Shown one piece after another: positions 55,901 through 64,000 of a stretch of DNA of 64,000 nt. The notes below the pieces were generated by a model. It did not search any database and was not told the DNA's origin. It saw only the letters and a list, made by a program, of their open reading frames with translations. The DNA is from Setoptus koraiensis (taxonomy: Eukaryota; Arthropoda): assembly GCA_048013815.1 (NCBI GenBank), contig CM106585.1, positions 18,228,001 through 18,292,000 of the forward strand, in the 5' to 3' direction. A program made the translations under genes and the position numbers. Position 1 is the stretch's first letter, and every line of letters begins with the position of its first letter.

Positions 55901-58900
55901 GCACAACAATTAGATTGCGCGTTTGTTCGGGCCTCAGCTCTACTTACTGAATCATGACGAGCCAGACGCGCAAGTTAACGAGCAAAAGTTAACGGGCTGG
56001 CCAAACCGTAAAATCGGCTTGTTTTGGTGTTTTCATCACACACACACAAACAACTGTGACTTGTGATTTAAATTTCATTGAACTCTCTAATGGAGCCAGC
56101 GGCAACAGAGACGGATCCAACGGACTAAAGTCGCCCCAAAGCGGCACTACGGCGCGAGACAAAATATTAAGACCAAAACAACCGACTTGCTCAAATGACC
56201 ATTAATAATGATGCCTGATGGCATGCTCTGATGAGTCTATCTGTCCAAATGTCTCAACGTGTGTCCAGTGTCTCAATGTGTTCCTCTCTATTTCCTTGCG
56301 GCCGACGACTCATACGGCGAGCCGATACATTAAATGTTTCATTTTTGTGTCTCCACTAGCTCGCTCTCGAGCGCCACTAATGCACGCTGAAAACTCGAAA
56401 CCCGTCGCCCACTGTCCAGCGTCCAGTGTCCAGCTCCGGCCAACTCGTCATTTGGCCATTTAGCTCGCTGGCTGGCGGCTCGATGGGCCCGCCAACTAGC
56501 GTACACTTGCGACACAACAACACGTGATCGCTACGTGCACGTCATGTGAACACGATGACAGAATCTCAGAGACGCACCAATCGAGGGGCGCCCGCCCAAA
56601 CGAGCGCGCCGGAGAACAAACGTGGCGCCATCTACAATGAGATATTATCCGCTGTGACATTTTCGCCAGGCGCTGCTGCTATATGTGCCTCGGGCAGCTT
56701 GTGTCTGACTTGTGACAAGTTGTCACATTAGACAATTAGTTCGGCCACTGTCACATTGACAATTGTTGTTTGAGCGTGCTTGCTCGCTTGTTTGCTTGTT
56801 TGAGACCCTCAAATTGAAAGAGAGAAATTGTCAAAATCAACCAACTAGCAGCAACTTTTAGCGCCATCTCGCCATACTTCGCCCCAACCTCGAGCAACAA
56901 ACTTTTAGGCCCGGCTCTTTTGGCGCTTCGGCGGGGCCCCTCGCAACTCGCCTGCGAGAGGCGCCACTGAGAGAGGCGCCACTGGCCGGCCGGCAGGCCG
57001 AACAAACAACAAAACGGCCTCTGACTTCAATATCTTCGAGCTGTTTCGTTGTTCGGCTGCAAGCTGGCTGCAAACAAGAGCAAAAGAACACAATTGCAAC
57101 GAAACAATCTATCCACAGACCCAGCCGCACAAAGCGACACAAAGAGCGAGAAAAGTGCTCGCTGCAACGACAGCTTTGGGGCCAATTTCGGGCCCTTATT
57201 CACGGCCCCTTCGCCCGTTCGATGTCGAGATTCGCACCTGTCACAGGCTTGCATTCCAGGGCGATTTAATGAGACGAGCCGAGTGCCGCTAAGCTGCTTA
57301 TTGGTTTCTCATGTAAAGCGTCGTTCGCTCACATTCCTCGAGCGCTCGCATATCTCGAGCTCTTGCATACCGTTCGAACAGAACAGGTTGTGGGGGGGTG
57401 GGTGGCACAGATGTGTGAATATTGTTTCGAATTAATGGATTTACAGCAAACTGGCCCCAATGCGACGACGAATTTTCTTGCCGTCGCCGCCTTTCAAAAT
57501 CTCGATTTTTTTCTCGCGCGCGCGCCCGTCCATTGTTCAATAGTGTGAAGAGGATCATGAATAAATTATCAGCCTGCAGGGTATTTCGATAGGGACCCGT
57601 TTGTTCCGACATCCGGCTACCAGATTGGCGGGCCCAATCAATTGGGCCATTGGCAAGCGTCTGTGGCACTTATCAATGCTGCCGCTTCCGGTCGTCCGAC
57701 CACCAACAATAACAAAACAAAAGTGCCGTTAATGGCCGCTGGCGAGCCGACAGCCGGTGATATAATATACATTTTGGCGGTCGGTTTAGCGGGGCCCGAG
57801 ACCGAGGGAATTACCGCTCGTATTCGACTCGTGGCTCAGACTGCGCCTCAAGTCGAAACGATGTGTCAATTTCTCTGCTGCTGAATGATAGGCAAACTTG
57901 GTGTTTCGAACGAAATTTCATTAGATTTTCGCGAATCATGGCGCGAAAAATAGCCCGCTTGGCTGTATACGGAAAGAATAGAAAGATATAGAAACGGAAG
58001 GCGCTAGTCAGGTGAAAAACAGTCCGATGCATCAAGTTAACCTCGCCAAATGTGCATATGCTCAGGTGACGCTCTTTTCTAATAGGAATCCCTCAAGAGG
58101 CCGCTCCTCATTCTGCGGGCCTCATGGCCATGTCGACCGATGGCTGATGGCGGCTACAAATTGCATGAGGCATTAACCATATGCCCCTGGTGTTGCAATT
58201 GCGCCGGCAATGTGCAGACTATGCTGTATGACGGAGGGGGCCATAAATTACAGTAATAAGTGACTTAATTTGTTTGTTTAAAGCGCCAGCAGTAAAATTA
58301 AGCGCCCCATCCAGAGAGGGGCCCATCTATTTATTTGCTCTCAATAGACAGCTAAAGTATGCGGATCAGTACACACGCTCGCTCGTTCTGTCTTCCGGTT
58401 TGGCTTGACTGGACTTGTTGTGGGGCCGCACATATTGTGCTCCTCATCTTATTCTGCTCGCATCATATCGGTTAAGGGCTTCTTTTGGTGGGCATCTCGC
58501 TCGCCATGACAGCGCGATATATGGCCTGAAATTAGGCGCCTCGTGCAGACTCGAGCACAATAAGAGGATCATGGTTACAATTAAATAGTGAGTGAGTGCT
58601 GTTTGGTGGGCCGTCTCAAGGCACTTGGCCACAACCGAACACCACTTGTACATTATTGCAACATATACTCAACAACAAATCTAATAAAGACACACAACAG
58701 CTTGCCAGAGAACAGTTTATTGCCTGCTTGTTTCAACCAACCGGAACAAGTCTCTTCTTCTCATATCGCGCACTTGTCTTACGCAATCCTGTTGTCCTCT
58801 CCATGCTGGCGCTCTTATCATTGGATTATTCGTCGAGAGTCGAGACGGATAATCCAGCCGGCACAGTTTGCGGCAATTTCAACATTGGCCCGATGCTACC

Positions 58901-60878
58901 CGATCTTCATGGACTTGGGACAACTTTCGCCAGTTCTCGCTCTTATCTCTCAGGGGCGCTCTCAGTTAGACGGCCCAGCAAAATCTAGCCTCATGGCCAA
59001 ATGAACGGCCAATATAATAATATTTACAAAATTTTGTAACTGAATTTTGTACTATGCAAATGTTGTTGTTGTCGTCGTCGTTGAACGATAAACTTGTCAG
59101 AGATGTTTGATCGTTATCGCATGGCAGCGAATATATTATTGCATTATCAGCACTTGCAATCCTTTTCTGACAAAATCATTTTGCTCTGAATTTCGGTAAA
59201 CATCGCCATGTTGTACAGCCGTTGTCGGCCCACCGATAACAAGGTGCGTTGTGCAGCACGCTTCTGACACTACGACCAACCAACAAGCAAGTTGTTTTTA
59301 CAATAATTTCGTTGCTGGCCAGACAATAGAAAGTCGCTTATTAATTAATTCAGTCACACACACACACAGATAAGGTTTGGGTGCATCGCGGACCGAGTCA
59401 AAAATTGAACAAGCGACGAGCTCAGCACCCAGCCAAGGCTCTCAAGCCGATTGTGCCATTGTGAACGCAACCATTGAAATATTTCCAACTCTAGGGCTGG
59501 CTAGACCAACGGCGCCGGGCACCGTCCGGCTTGCGATTGCTAAATAAATGGGGCCCTTTGTGCCGGTGCCTCATCGAGCTCTCTGCAGCAGTGGTTGATC
59601 CAGCGAGGCAAGAAATGTTGTGCCACTAGCTTGCCTAACATCTCTTCTCGCCTCACTATGGACTCTAATGCTCGCTACTTTAGCCTGATTTATGATCGTT
59701 GCAGCGTTTTACCACTCAAGACATCATAACTCAATCTCTCAAAATTTAATACCATCCATGCGCTGCGATACACACTATATTTGTTGCTGTTGTTGTTGCT
59801 ACTGTTGTTGTTGTTATTTGTGAGGAATAGTTGCATACTGTTGCAATTTTAATTTTGTTACTGCAGACTATTTCCAATGGACTTGCTCATTCTATTTATA
59901 TACTTTATAGGTGCGAGAAGCGTTTCGCCCGCGTTGCCCCCTCTTATTATTCTGTCCTCTCAGAATCGGGCCGGAAAGAACACTGCTCAATCTTGTGAGC
60001 CATATCAGCCCAGCTAGAGGCAATTTTTTGCGCTATCAGCGAGCTGCCCCCTGAACGAAAGATTCCCTTCTGTTATTAGTAAGGCGAGCAGGAGAGATAA
60101 AGTCAATCATCTCAACTATCGCTAGGCGCTCTGTGAGAGGCCCCCAATCTTCTTTGGCCTCGATCTATCTGGGGCCGGCAACGGCACTCTTTTTTGTCTT
60201 TCCCAACACACATTAACACACGCTTTTTGTCCAATTTCCTCCTTGCTGATGTCAACCAAACCAAATGGCATATCCCGAAAAACCATACCTACCATGTTGA
60301 ACGCTCAATACTCAAACATACATGACTGTGTGGAATTCATCCACTGGCACTCCACTTATAACGTTATGGTTCAATGCAGTGGCGGTTGTGGTAATGTTTT
60401 TTCTCTGTTGGGCCCCGTTCCACGCTCAGGTAAGCATTTCAAGTCAACAAAATTATCCACGTATTGTTGCCACTGACCGCACTATTGTAGCCCTCCATTA
60501 AACCCTGCTCTTTCGTGTTATGTCACCCTTCGTATCAACAATATCAACCACACAGAGGCTGATGGCCATTTACATAAGTAACGAGCCCACAATCACTCAA
60601 ATAGCCATCTTTGAATTGCTCAATCATATTAGTGGGATATCGTACTATATAAGTGCCACTGTAAATCCAATACTCTACAGGTACGTACAGGCTGTATTAA
60701 TCGCTGCAAAGCAATTGATTATATAATAGTAATACATAGTATAACATAAACAACAACTAATTGCAATCCTTTTCTACGCACTCAACAAACTATTCTCTCA
60801 CTATTCAGTCTGCTGTCTAGCAAATTCCGTCAAGCATTCCGTGATACATTTGGCTCGGTGCGTTGGTGTCGCCGATAA
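38273..60878 (+). CDS. Pyrokinin/CAPA/neuromedin-U-type GPCR with a ~600-residue third intracellular loop, four exons
   Basis: A rhodopsin-class receptor, probably for a PRXamide neuropeptide and Gq-coupled by family precedent. The model is 38273-40949, 60380-60429, 60556-60680 and 60809-60878, phases 1, 0 and 2, giving 973 residues. A signal-like N-terminus (1-35) precedes TM1 (89-113, GALGN), TM2 (126-147), TM3 with ERYIAICHP (190-198), TM4 (210-230) and TM5 (262-285). C166 and C252 can form the usual disulphide. TM6 contains FFLCWAPFHAQ, joined exactly to RLMAIYIS; TM7 has ISATVNPILY; helix 8 is SLLSSKFRQAFRDTF. FLCWAPFHAQRL and TNYYLFSLSISDLLLL are typical of pyrokinin/CAPA/NMU receptors. 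Loop 3 (about 290-889) is low complexity, rich in Ser, Asn and Gln; relatives have a loop of a few dozen residues. ATG 38273 is the first in frame. Whether the ligand is CAPA, pyrokinin or another peptide is open. Confidence 0.9.
41139..41187. repeat. Perfect 15-bp inverted repeat (hairpin)
   Basis: GAGAATGTTTTCGGC at 41139-41153 pairs fully with GCCGAAAACATTCTC at 41173-41187 across a 19-base GC-rich loop. Confidence 0.9.
42684..42758. repeat. 21-bp tandem repeat
   Basis: Units start with GGCG at 42684, 42705, 42726 and 42747, exactly 21 bases apart, alternating GGCGCATTTCG and GGCGTATTTCG. Confidence 0.88.
43408..43432. repeat. (GT)n microsatellite
   Basis: Uninterrupted GT run; a second one lies at 43495-43517. 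Confidence 0.9.
43495..43517. repeat. (GT)n microsatellite
   Basis: Uninterrupted GT run about 65 bases after the previous one. Confidence 0.9.
44513..44529. repeat. (CA)n microsatellite
   Basis: About eight CA units. Confidence 0.85.
44591..44630. repeat. Perfect 12-bp inverted repeat (hairpin)
   Basis: GTCTCTTTGGCG (44591-44602) and CGCCAAAGAGAC (44619-44630) with a 16-base loop. Confidence 0.9.
44685..44822. repeat. 15-bp minisatellite
   Basis: About nine degenerate units, best conserved as GTTGATTCTCCCTCG from 44715 on. Its antisense frame reads ENQPRENQPRENE. Confidence 0.88.
45636..45660. repeat. (CA)n microsatellite
   Basis: Uninterrupted CA run of about 25 bases. Confidence 0.9.
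45894..45915. repeat. (GT)n microsatellite
   Basis: Uninterrupted GT run of about 22 bases. Confidence 0.9.
46335..46356. repeat. (CT)n microsatellite
   Basis: Uninterrupted CT run of about 22 bases. Confidence 0.9.
47641..47690. repeat. 14-bp palindromic tandem repeat TCTGATCATCAGAG
   Basis: Three perfect copies and a partial fourth. CTCTGAT and ATCAGAG form the arms of a palindrome around a single C, so every unit can fold on itself or pair with its neighbours. Confidence 0.88.
48795..48894. repeat. (TTG)n/(CTG)n microsatellite
   Basis: About 100 bases of trinucleotide repeat with two blocks of CTG inside TTG. Plus-strand frames give artefactual poly-Cys or poly-Val. Confidence 0.9.
50165..50555. 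repeat. 11-bp phased T-tract array with 66-bp higher-order unit
   Basis: The basic unit is CGGACCTTTTT (11 bp). In the centre (about 50248-50445) six variant units form a 66-bp super-unit repeated about three times, distinguished by CGGGCGCTTTT and CAGGTTTTTTT members. Flanking units are more degenerate. Both strands show long false open frames because 66 is a multiple of three. Confidence 0.9.
51906..51984. repeat. 10-bp tandem repeat CAGATATAGC
   Basis: Eight imperfect units in strict 10-bp register. Confidence 0.85.
52261..52420. repeat. 20-bp tandem repeat GCTCGCTATTGCGTTTATCC
   Basis: Eight units in exact 20-bp register. Units 1-4 and units 5-7 form two sequence subtypes; unit 8 is a hybrid. 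Confidence 0.92.
53217..53280. repeat. 9-bp tandem repeat GTTTTTCTG
   Basis: Seven units in strict 9-bp register. They cause a false Phe/Gly/Ser frame on the plus strand and Lys/Arg/Thr on the minus strand. Confidence 0.88.
54085..54133. repeat. (CA)n microsatellite with CG interruptions
   Basis: About 48 bases of CA broken by three regularly spaced GC steps. Confidence 0.9.
55161..55193. repeat. 33-base near-perfect palindrome
   Basis: Two 16-base arms (left AACTTATCACTGGTAA, right TTACCAGTGGTAAGTT) flank one C, with a single mismatched pair. It has effectively no loop, so it would form a cruciform rather than an ordinary RNA hairpin. Confidence 0.9.
60380..60429 (+). CDS. Receptor exon 2: TM6 (50 bases)
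   Basis: A micro-exon after AATGCAG that completes a Val codon with exon 1 and reads AVVVMFFLCWAPFHAQ up to GTAAGC. It is too short to find by frame length; the CWxP motif and the phases identify it. Confidence 0.9.
60556..60680 (+). CDS. Receptor exon 3: extracellular loop 3 and TM7
   Basis: Acceptor CCACACAG followed by AGG CTG ATG (RLM). It encodes NEPTITQIAIFELLNHISG and the TM7 motif NPILY, ending at donor GTACGT in phase 2. Confidence 0.9.
60809..60878 (+). CDS. Receptor exon 4: helix 8 and C-terminus
   Basis: Acceptor CTATTCAG; the shared Ser codon is followed by LLSSKFRQAFRDTF, the expected helix 8. It ends GSVRWCRR at TAA 60876-60878, so the intracellular tail is very short (about 23 residues after NPILY). 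Confidence 0.88.
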
Positions 60879-61071
60879 GTGCACATACTTTACATGTAAT
60901 ACATTATACAGGCGCGAGTGGCTGCAATAGTGGCTGAATCAAATTGAACTTATGGTAATCATTGTATATGGAAGGAAACAAAACTGACTGACTGATGGGA
61001 CTAGCTCGGCTTGCCGACGTCAAGCTCAAATTGGAGCCAGAAGAAGAAAAGAAGCAGTAGAGTGAAAGTTG

Positions 61072-61093
61072 AATAAAGATATATAATAATAAA
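61072..61093 (+). terminator. Tandem polyadenylation signals of the receptor gene
   Basis: AATAAA at 61072-61077 and again at 61088-61093, about 195 bases after the receptor stop. They support 60809-60878 as the last coding exon. Confidence 0.6.
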
Positions 61094-61255
61094 GTAGAAG
61101 TAGTTGACTGTATGACACAAACTACTTTCAAAGAAGACTCTGACAGATACACTCTGTCCGGTCTCGCCATTGTTCGTTTGTGTCTAGGTTTGGGTTTGGG
61201 TCTCGTATCGAGTCTCGTCACGCTCAAGGATGTATGTGTGATTTTCAGTGAATGC

Positions 61256-61261
61256 TTTATT
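61256..61261 (-). terminator. Polyadenylation signal for the minus-strand unit ending at 61324
   Basis: AATAAA on the minus strand, 63 bases after the stop at 61324. I see no other AATAAA on this strand between here and OST4, so it may serve both. Confidence 0.55.
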
Positions 61262-61323
61262 ATTAGCTTGTGGCACATAGTGAGTGGCTTACGAATGTGA
61301 TCTTTTTCTGGATCTCTTCTCAT

Positions 61324-61638
61324 CTAAACACCGGATACGACACTGTCCAAGTTTCGTGGCAAATCATTATCGGGATCAAAAGCCCTGATGTGTGCGTCAC
61401 GGTCGTCATGGTGTTGTAAGGCGGCGTTATGAATGGCAAATAATATCATATCATTAATATGTCGCCAGGGCTGACTTTTCTGTATACGTCCGAGCGGCAC
61501 TAATTTGACTAAGCCGTGCTCATCAATCACAGTGGATGGAGTGCTGTGGTGAATATTTTGAATTTGTCCCGGCTGTTGCAATTGGCTCCCTCTATAAGCA
61601 CCAAGTTGGTGTCTGGCTCCAGTTGTATTTTGGCACCC
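61324..61638 (-). CDS. Unidentified terminal exon or second cistron downstream of OST4
   Basis: A frame of about 104 codons, open after a candidate acceptor (CTAGCAG, exon from 61638), contains no early ATG. It reads TVIDEHGLVKLVPLGRIQ, then WRHINDMILFAIHN, and ends DNDLPRNLDSVVSGV. The acidic tail looks like a normal C-terminus, and a polyadenylation signal follows at once. I recognise no family. An overlapping frame on the same strand (about 61724-61552) has its own good acceptor (TTTTTTAATTCTCAG), an ATG and ~56 codons (MLNLGTLFYNIPSKTDLPSR), so which frame is coding is unclear. It may be the last exon of a gene whose other exons were not found, or lie in the 3' part of the OST4 transcript. 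Confidence 0.4.
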   Translation of the reverse strand, partial: GCQNTTGARHQLGAYRGSQLQQPGQIQNIHHSTPSTVIDEHGLVKLVPLGRIQKSQPWRHINDMILFAIHNAALQHHDDRDAHIRAFDPDNDLPRNLDSVVSGV

Positions 61639-61772
61639 CTGCTAGGTAAATCGGTTTTGCTTGGAATATTATAGAACAGTGTCCCTAGATTGAGCATATT
61701 AGATGGTGTTACCAGATCTGAGAATTAAAAAACGGATCGGATGCATCTAGTGAGATAATTGACAGTGAGCGA

Positions 61773-61883
61773 TCACGAGTGAGATGGATTCCTGGCCGCC
61801 AAGTAGTGATATAGTATGATGAGTGCAAAGAGTAACGCTCCCAATGCGTTGACAATCAAGGTCAATTGAATGTCAGTGAGCAT
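61773..61883 (-). CDS. OST4: OST4, mini-subunit of the oligosaccharyltransferase complex
   Basis: A 36-residue membrane protein starting MLTDIQLTLIVNALGALLF and continuing ALIILYHYLAARNP. It matches animal OST4 (MITDVQLAIF, then VLYHYVA) over nearly its whole length of ~37 residues. OST4 is a single-span ER protein that holds the catalytic STT3 subunit to ribophorin/DDOST partners during N-glycosylation. The fixed N-terminus (M-[IL]-TD-[IV]-QL) sets the start at 61883, and the stop TGA is at 61773-61775. It is intronless. About 35 bases after the stop comes a strong splice-acceptor-like tract leading into the unidentified frame downstream. Confidence 0.92.
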   Translation of the reverse strand: MLTDIQLTLIVNALGALLFALIILYHYLAARNPSHS

Positions 61884-62203
61884 TGTAAATATCGCCGGTA
61901 TTATCCTCGATTAATTCTTCACTATGCCTTTGTCCTCGCGTGTATCCAACTGATTGGTGTCAACGGCCTGGCGTCTAGTGTCTCATGTCCAGCCGCATAA
62001 ATATTGGTCTGTGGTTACTGACAGCTGTGAGTAATTACTAATTAGATGATACACAATCGGCGTGGTTACTTGTCAGCCAATTCTGACATTGACAGGATAT
62101 TGTGGCCGGCAGGTGAAATTCAGCAATAATATTACCAAGTACGCTTACAGCATTGATTTTCGTGAGTGCGTCTTCGTTCAGCGCTTCATCCAGTCTGCTG
62201 CCG

Positions 62204-62446
62204 GTGATCGGGGGTGGGGAGGGAGGAGGCGACCTCCCCAGCGCCGCGGGGAACTCCCAGCGGCCCCGCTGCCGGTCCCGGACCCCGCAAATTGTCCTAA
62301 TCCCTCAAATTTTTCTTATATACAACAAGTACATCGATCTTTGATTTATTCTCTCTATTCTTTGCAATGCTAGCTGAGACCGCCCCAATCCCAGCTCGCC
62401 AACCCGAAACGGGGAGCGGTAGGGGGTGGGAGCCTCCCCCGATCAC
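62204..62446. mobile_element. Putative small non-autonomous element with 11-bp terminal inverted repeats
   Basis: GTGATCGGGGG at 62204-62214 and CCCCCGATCAC at 62436-62446 are perfect inverted repeats bounding 243 bases. Both ends are strikingly G/C-rich (runs such as GGGGTGGGGAGGGAGG and GGGAGCCTCCCCC), while the middle matches the AT-rich surroundings. No coding capacity and no clear target-site duplication was seen. A MITE-like element is the simplest reading; a local GC-rich foldback is the alternative. Confidence 0.35.
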
Positions 62447-62464
62447 TAGAGTCATCACTTATGT

Positions 62465-62470
62465 TTTATT
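62465..62470 (-). terminator. Polyadenylation signal of the F-box/LRR gene
   Basis: AATAAA on the minus strand about 110 bases past the stop at 62579. Confidence 0.6.
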
Positions 62471-62578
62471 ATTATTTAATATATTTTTTACAATATTACG
62501 CTTGTTGTCCAAGAGAGAGTTGTCACATTATCACGAAATCGGGTAGAGAGTTTTCCTGGTGTGAGGGGTGGCACAATG

Positions 62579-63856
62579 TCACCATTTGCTACTGAAACGC
62601 AAGATGAAGTCCTTGTTGAACTCCAATAGAGTTGGCCTGAGTCGATTCAAACTCGACTCAATGTCTTGATTGATAGACTTTGTTGACAGGTGTAACATTT
62701 TCAAGCGACCCAATCGGTGCAAATGGTCGGACATTTGATCTGTAACTTCATCCAGGAACGAATAAGAGTCTATAGTGAGATATTTTAAACCGGTTAGATG
62801 ATCCACCATGCTGAACAATGTGTCCGGCAGTGGTTCGTCAAACAACAAAGGCATATCACAGCTAGAATCATCCATGAAATGTAGTGTCTCTAAATTGATC
62901 ATGTGCTGTAGGCAATACAATTGATCCTCATCTATTGAATTGTCGGCGTCTATTGCTCGACTGTAATGCACCTTCAGATCAACAAGTGAGGATAGGTCAA
63001 TTCGAGCCGCATAGTAGATCAAATCCGACAAACTGATTGATTTCAAAGTTTTAATTTGGGGACTTTGCTCCAGCAATGCTTCCGCTATCTCTCTAATGGG
63101 AGGATTTGATATATTTATCGTGTCCAATCGCCCTCCAGATGGCAATACTTCTCTGCAATCCTCTAGATGATCTAAATCATCGAATCTATTGCAACACAGG
63201 TTTATTCGGCGCAAATTTGGCGACCGCGATATCATGGTCCAAAAACAGCAGCCAGTAACATTGTGACACGACACCAGTTCTAAACGAGTCAGTCTAGGCA
63301 TAGTGTCGCTATCTAACAAATTGGCTGCGTCACAACAGCAGCCTACACTGGAGAAATCTATGAACCACAATTCTAATAGTTTTAATGTTTGACTAACACC
63401 GAAGGAACTCATCAAACTGTTTCGATCTATTTTCATGTACCGTCTAACGTAGATATTCAGGCCAGAGCAATAATAAAAATATCTTGCCAGAAACTCTTCA
63501 ATCAGTTGACATTCAGTTTTGTGTTTCTGGCGAATCACATTTGTGTCGCAATCGTCCAAATCATCTGTATTGTCCTCATTGTCATTCTGTGATTGTATTC
63601 TCAATAGCTCTTGTCTAAGGTGTTTATAGTAGATGTCATAGAAATCAATATTGTCAAACTGTTGAGTCATACCTTTGGTTTGTTCCTCAACATGCAATCT
63701 ACCTATGATGTCGTGAGCCACTTTTGCATGACCTTTTGATGTTACATAACGAGATAAATAGTACCATCTTTTGTTGACTAATGCACAACTCAGTAGTGTT
63801 GAACGATCCAAGTACTCAAATATAGTCAAGAGAGCGTAATCGTCGAGCTGGTCCAT
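62579..63856 (-). CDS. F-box/leucine-rich-repeat protein (FBXL-like)
   Basis: The 425-residue frame begins with an F-box (MDQLDDYALLTIFEYLDRST, then LLSCALVNKRWYYLSRYV, residues 1-38). F-boxes bind SKP1 in SCF ubiquitin ligases. From about residue 175 on, leucine-spaced repeats follow: LTRLELVSCHNVTG, LRRINLCCNRFDDL, LDTINISNPPI, LKSISLSDLIYY, LVDLKVHYSRAID, LETLHFMDDSS, LKYLTIDSYSFL and LKMLHLST. These form a degenerate LRR arc that would recruit substrate. Which FBXL it corresponds to cannot be judged by eye; it may be lineage-specific. The ATG at 63856 directly opens the F-box. It is intronless, with a normal polyadenylation signal. Confidence 0.85.
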   Translation of the reverse strand: MDQLDDYALLTIFEYLDRSTLLSCALVNKRWYYLSRYVTSKGHAKVAHDIIGRLHVEEQTKGMTQQFDNIDFYDIYYKHLRQELLRIQSQNDNEDNTDDLDDCDTNVIRQKHKTECQLIEEFLARYFYYCSGLNIYVRRYMKIDRNSLMSSFGVSQTLKLLELWFIDFSSVGCCCDAANLLDSDTMPRLTRLELVSCHNVTGCCFWTMISRSPNLRRINLCCNRFDDLDHLEDCREVLPSGGRLDTINISNPPIREIAEALLEQSPQIKTLKSISLSDLIYYAARIDLSSLVDLKVHYSRAIDADNSIDEDQLYCLQHMINLETLHFMDDSSCDMPLLFDEPLPDTLFSMVDHLTGLKYLTIDSYSFLDEVTDQMSDHLHRLGRLKMLHLSTKSINQDIESSLNRLRPTLLEFNKDFILRFSSKW

Positions 63857-64000
63857 CTTATGAAGCTACTTGATGATTGATTGGGACTGGATTTAATTGG
63901 TGTCGATTGATTTGTCTCAAGATGTGATTATTTAGGATTATGGTAGAAGAGTTGTTGATAAGATGCCTTAGTTCGGGCATCGTATCTTGCATTATTTTTG
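63857..64000. other. 5' flank of the F-box gene
   Basis: AT-rich sequence at the window edge; nothing specific recognised. Confidence 0.3.

Larger units (their letters stand above)
40950..60379. other. Receptor intron 1 (19.4 kb), repeat mosaic without a recognised nested gene
   Basis: Many open frames occur on both strands, but none shows a protein family, and many are repeat-driven. The intron is a patchwork of dinucleotide runs, TTG tracts, short minisatellites with units of 9, 10, 11, 14, 15, 20 and 21 bp, perfect inverted repeats and frequent GGGGCCC words. No reverse transcriptase, transposase or RNA gene was recognised. Confidence 0.5.
61884..62578. other. OST4 upstream region and 3' flank of the F-box gene
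   Basis: Contains the GC-rich inverted-repeat element listed separately and the polyadenylation signal of the F-box gene. A short plus-strand frame (62062-62373) crosses the element and is not credible as a gene. Confidence 0.45.

Noticed and set aside
60904-61323. 139-codon minus-strand frame antisense to the receptor 3' end
   Set aside because: It lies mostly past the polyadenylation signal of the minus-strand unit (61256-61261) and overlaps the receptor's 3' untranslated region. No domain.
1-64000. Retroelements, DNA transposases, CRISPR arrays, rRNA genes
   Set aside because: I looked for reverse transcriptase, integrase, capsid and transposase motifs, regular direct repeats with unique spacers, and conserved rRNA words. 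None was recognised; the tandem arrays have no unique spacers.

Overview
The window is eukaryotic nuclear DNA. Its genes point to an ecdysozoan, most likely an arthropod, because it has a PAN/ZP cuticle-matrix protein, a pyrokinin/CAPA/neuromedin-U-type receptor and a single NAB gene. A mite-like chelicerate would fit the many intron-poor housekeeping genes, but the sequence does not settle the clade. No rRNA, tRNA, CRISPR or autonomous transposon gene was recognised.

Three compositional zones stand out. Bases 1 to about 19.5 kb are AT-rich and gene-dense: a Yippee-like zinc protein with a long acidic tail (-), the Fcf2/DNTTIP2 rRNA-processing protein (+), the mitochondrial phosphate carrier SLC25A3 (-), the EGR co-repressor NAB (-, three exons reconstructed here), the spliceosomal helicase Aquarius (-, one 4.3 kb exon) and the TOR-complex protein LST8 (+). 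Aquarius and LST8 diverge from a 502 bp shared upstream region.

From about 19.5 to 60 kb the DNA is richer in GC and CpG, and is full of microsatellites and minisatellites. It holds a four-exon PAN-ZP transmembrane protein (20154-29021, -), a short secreted Asn/Gln-rich protein with a clear TATA box (34501-35061, -), and a four-exon GPCR (38273-60878, +). The first GPCR intron is 19.4 kb; the third intracellular loop is about 600 residues.

From 60 to 64 kb the DNA is AT-rich again: the last GPCR exons, an unidentified minus-strand terminal exon, a 36-residue OST4 gene, a small GC-rich element with terminal inverted repeats, and an F-box/LRR protein gene (-).

The genes are functionally unrelated (translation and splicing upkeep, mitochondrial transport, TOR signalling, cuticle matrix, neuropeptide signalling, N-glycosylation, ubiquitin ligation). 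No operon-like or defence system was found. The best leads are the giant loop of the neuropeptide receptor, OST4 with a possible second reading frame downstream, long low-complexity extensions in otherwise conserved single-exon genes, and higher-order repeats with near-helical periods.
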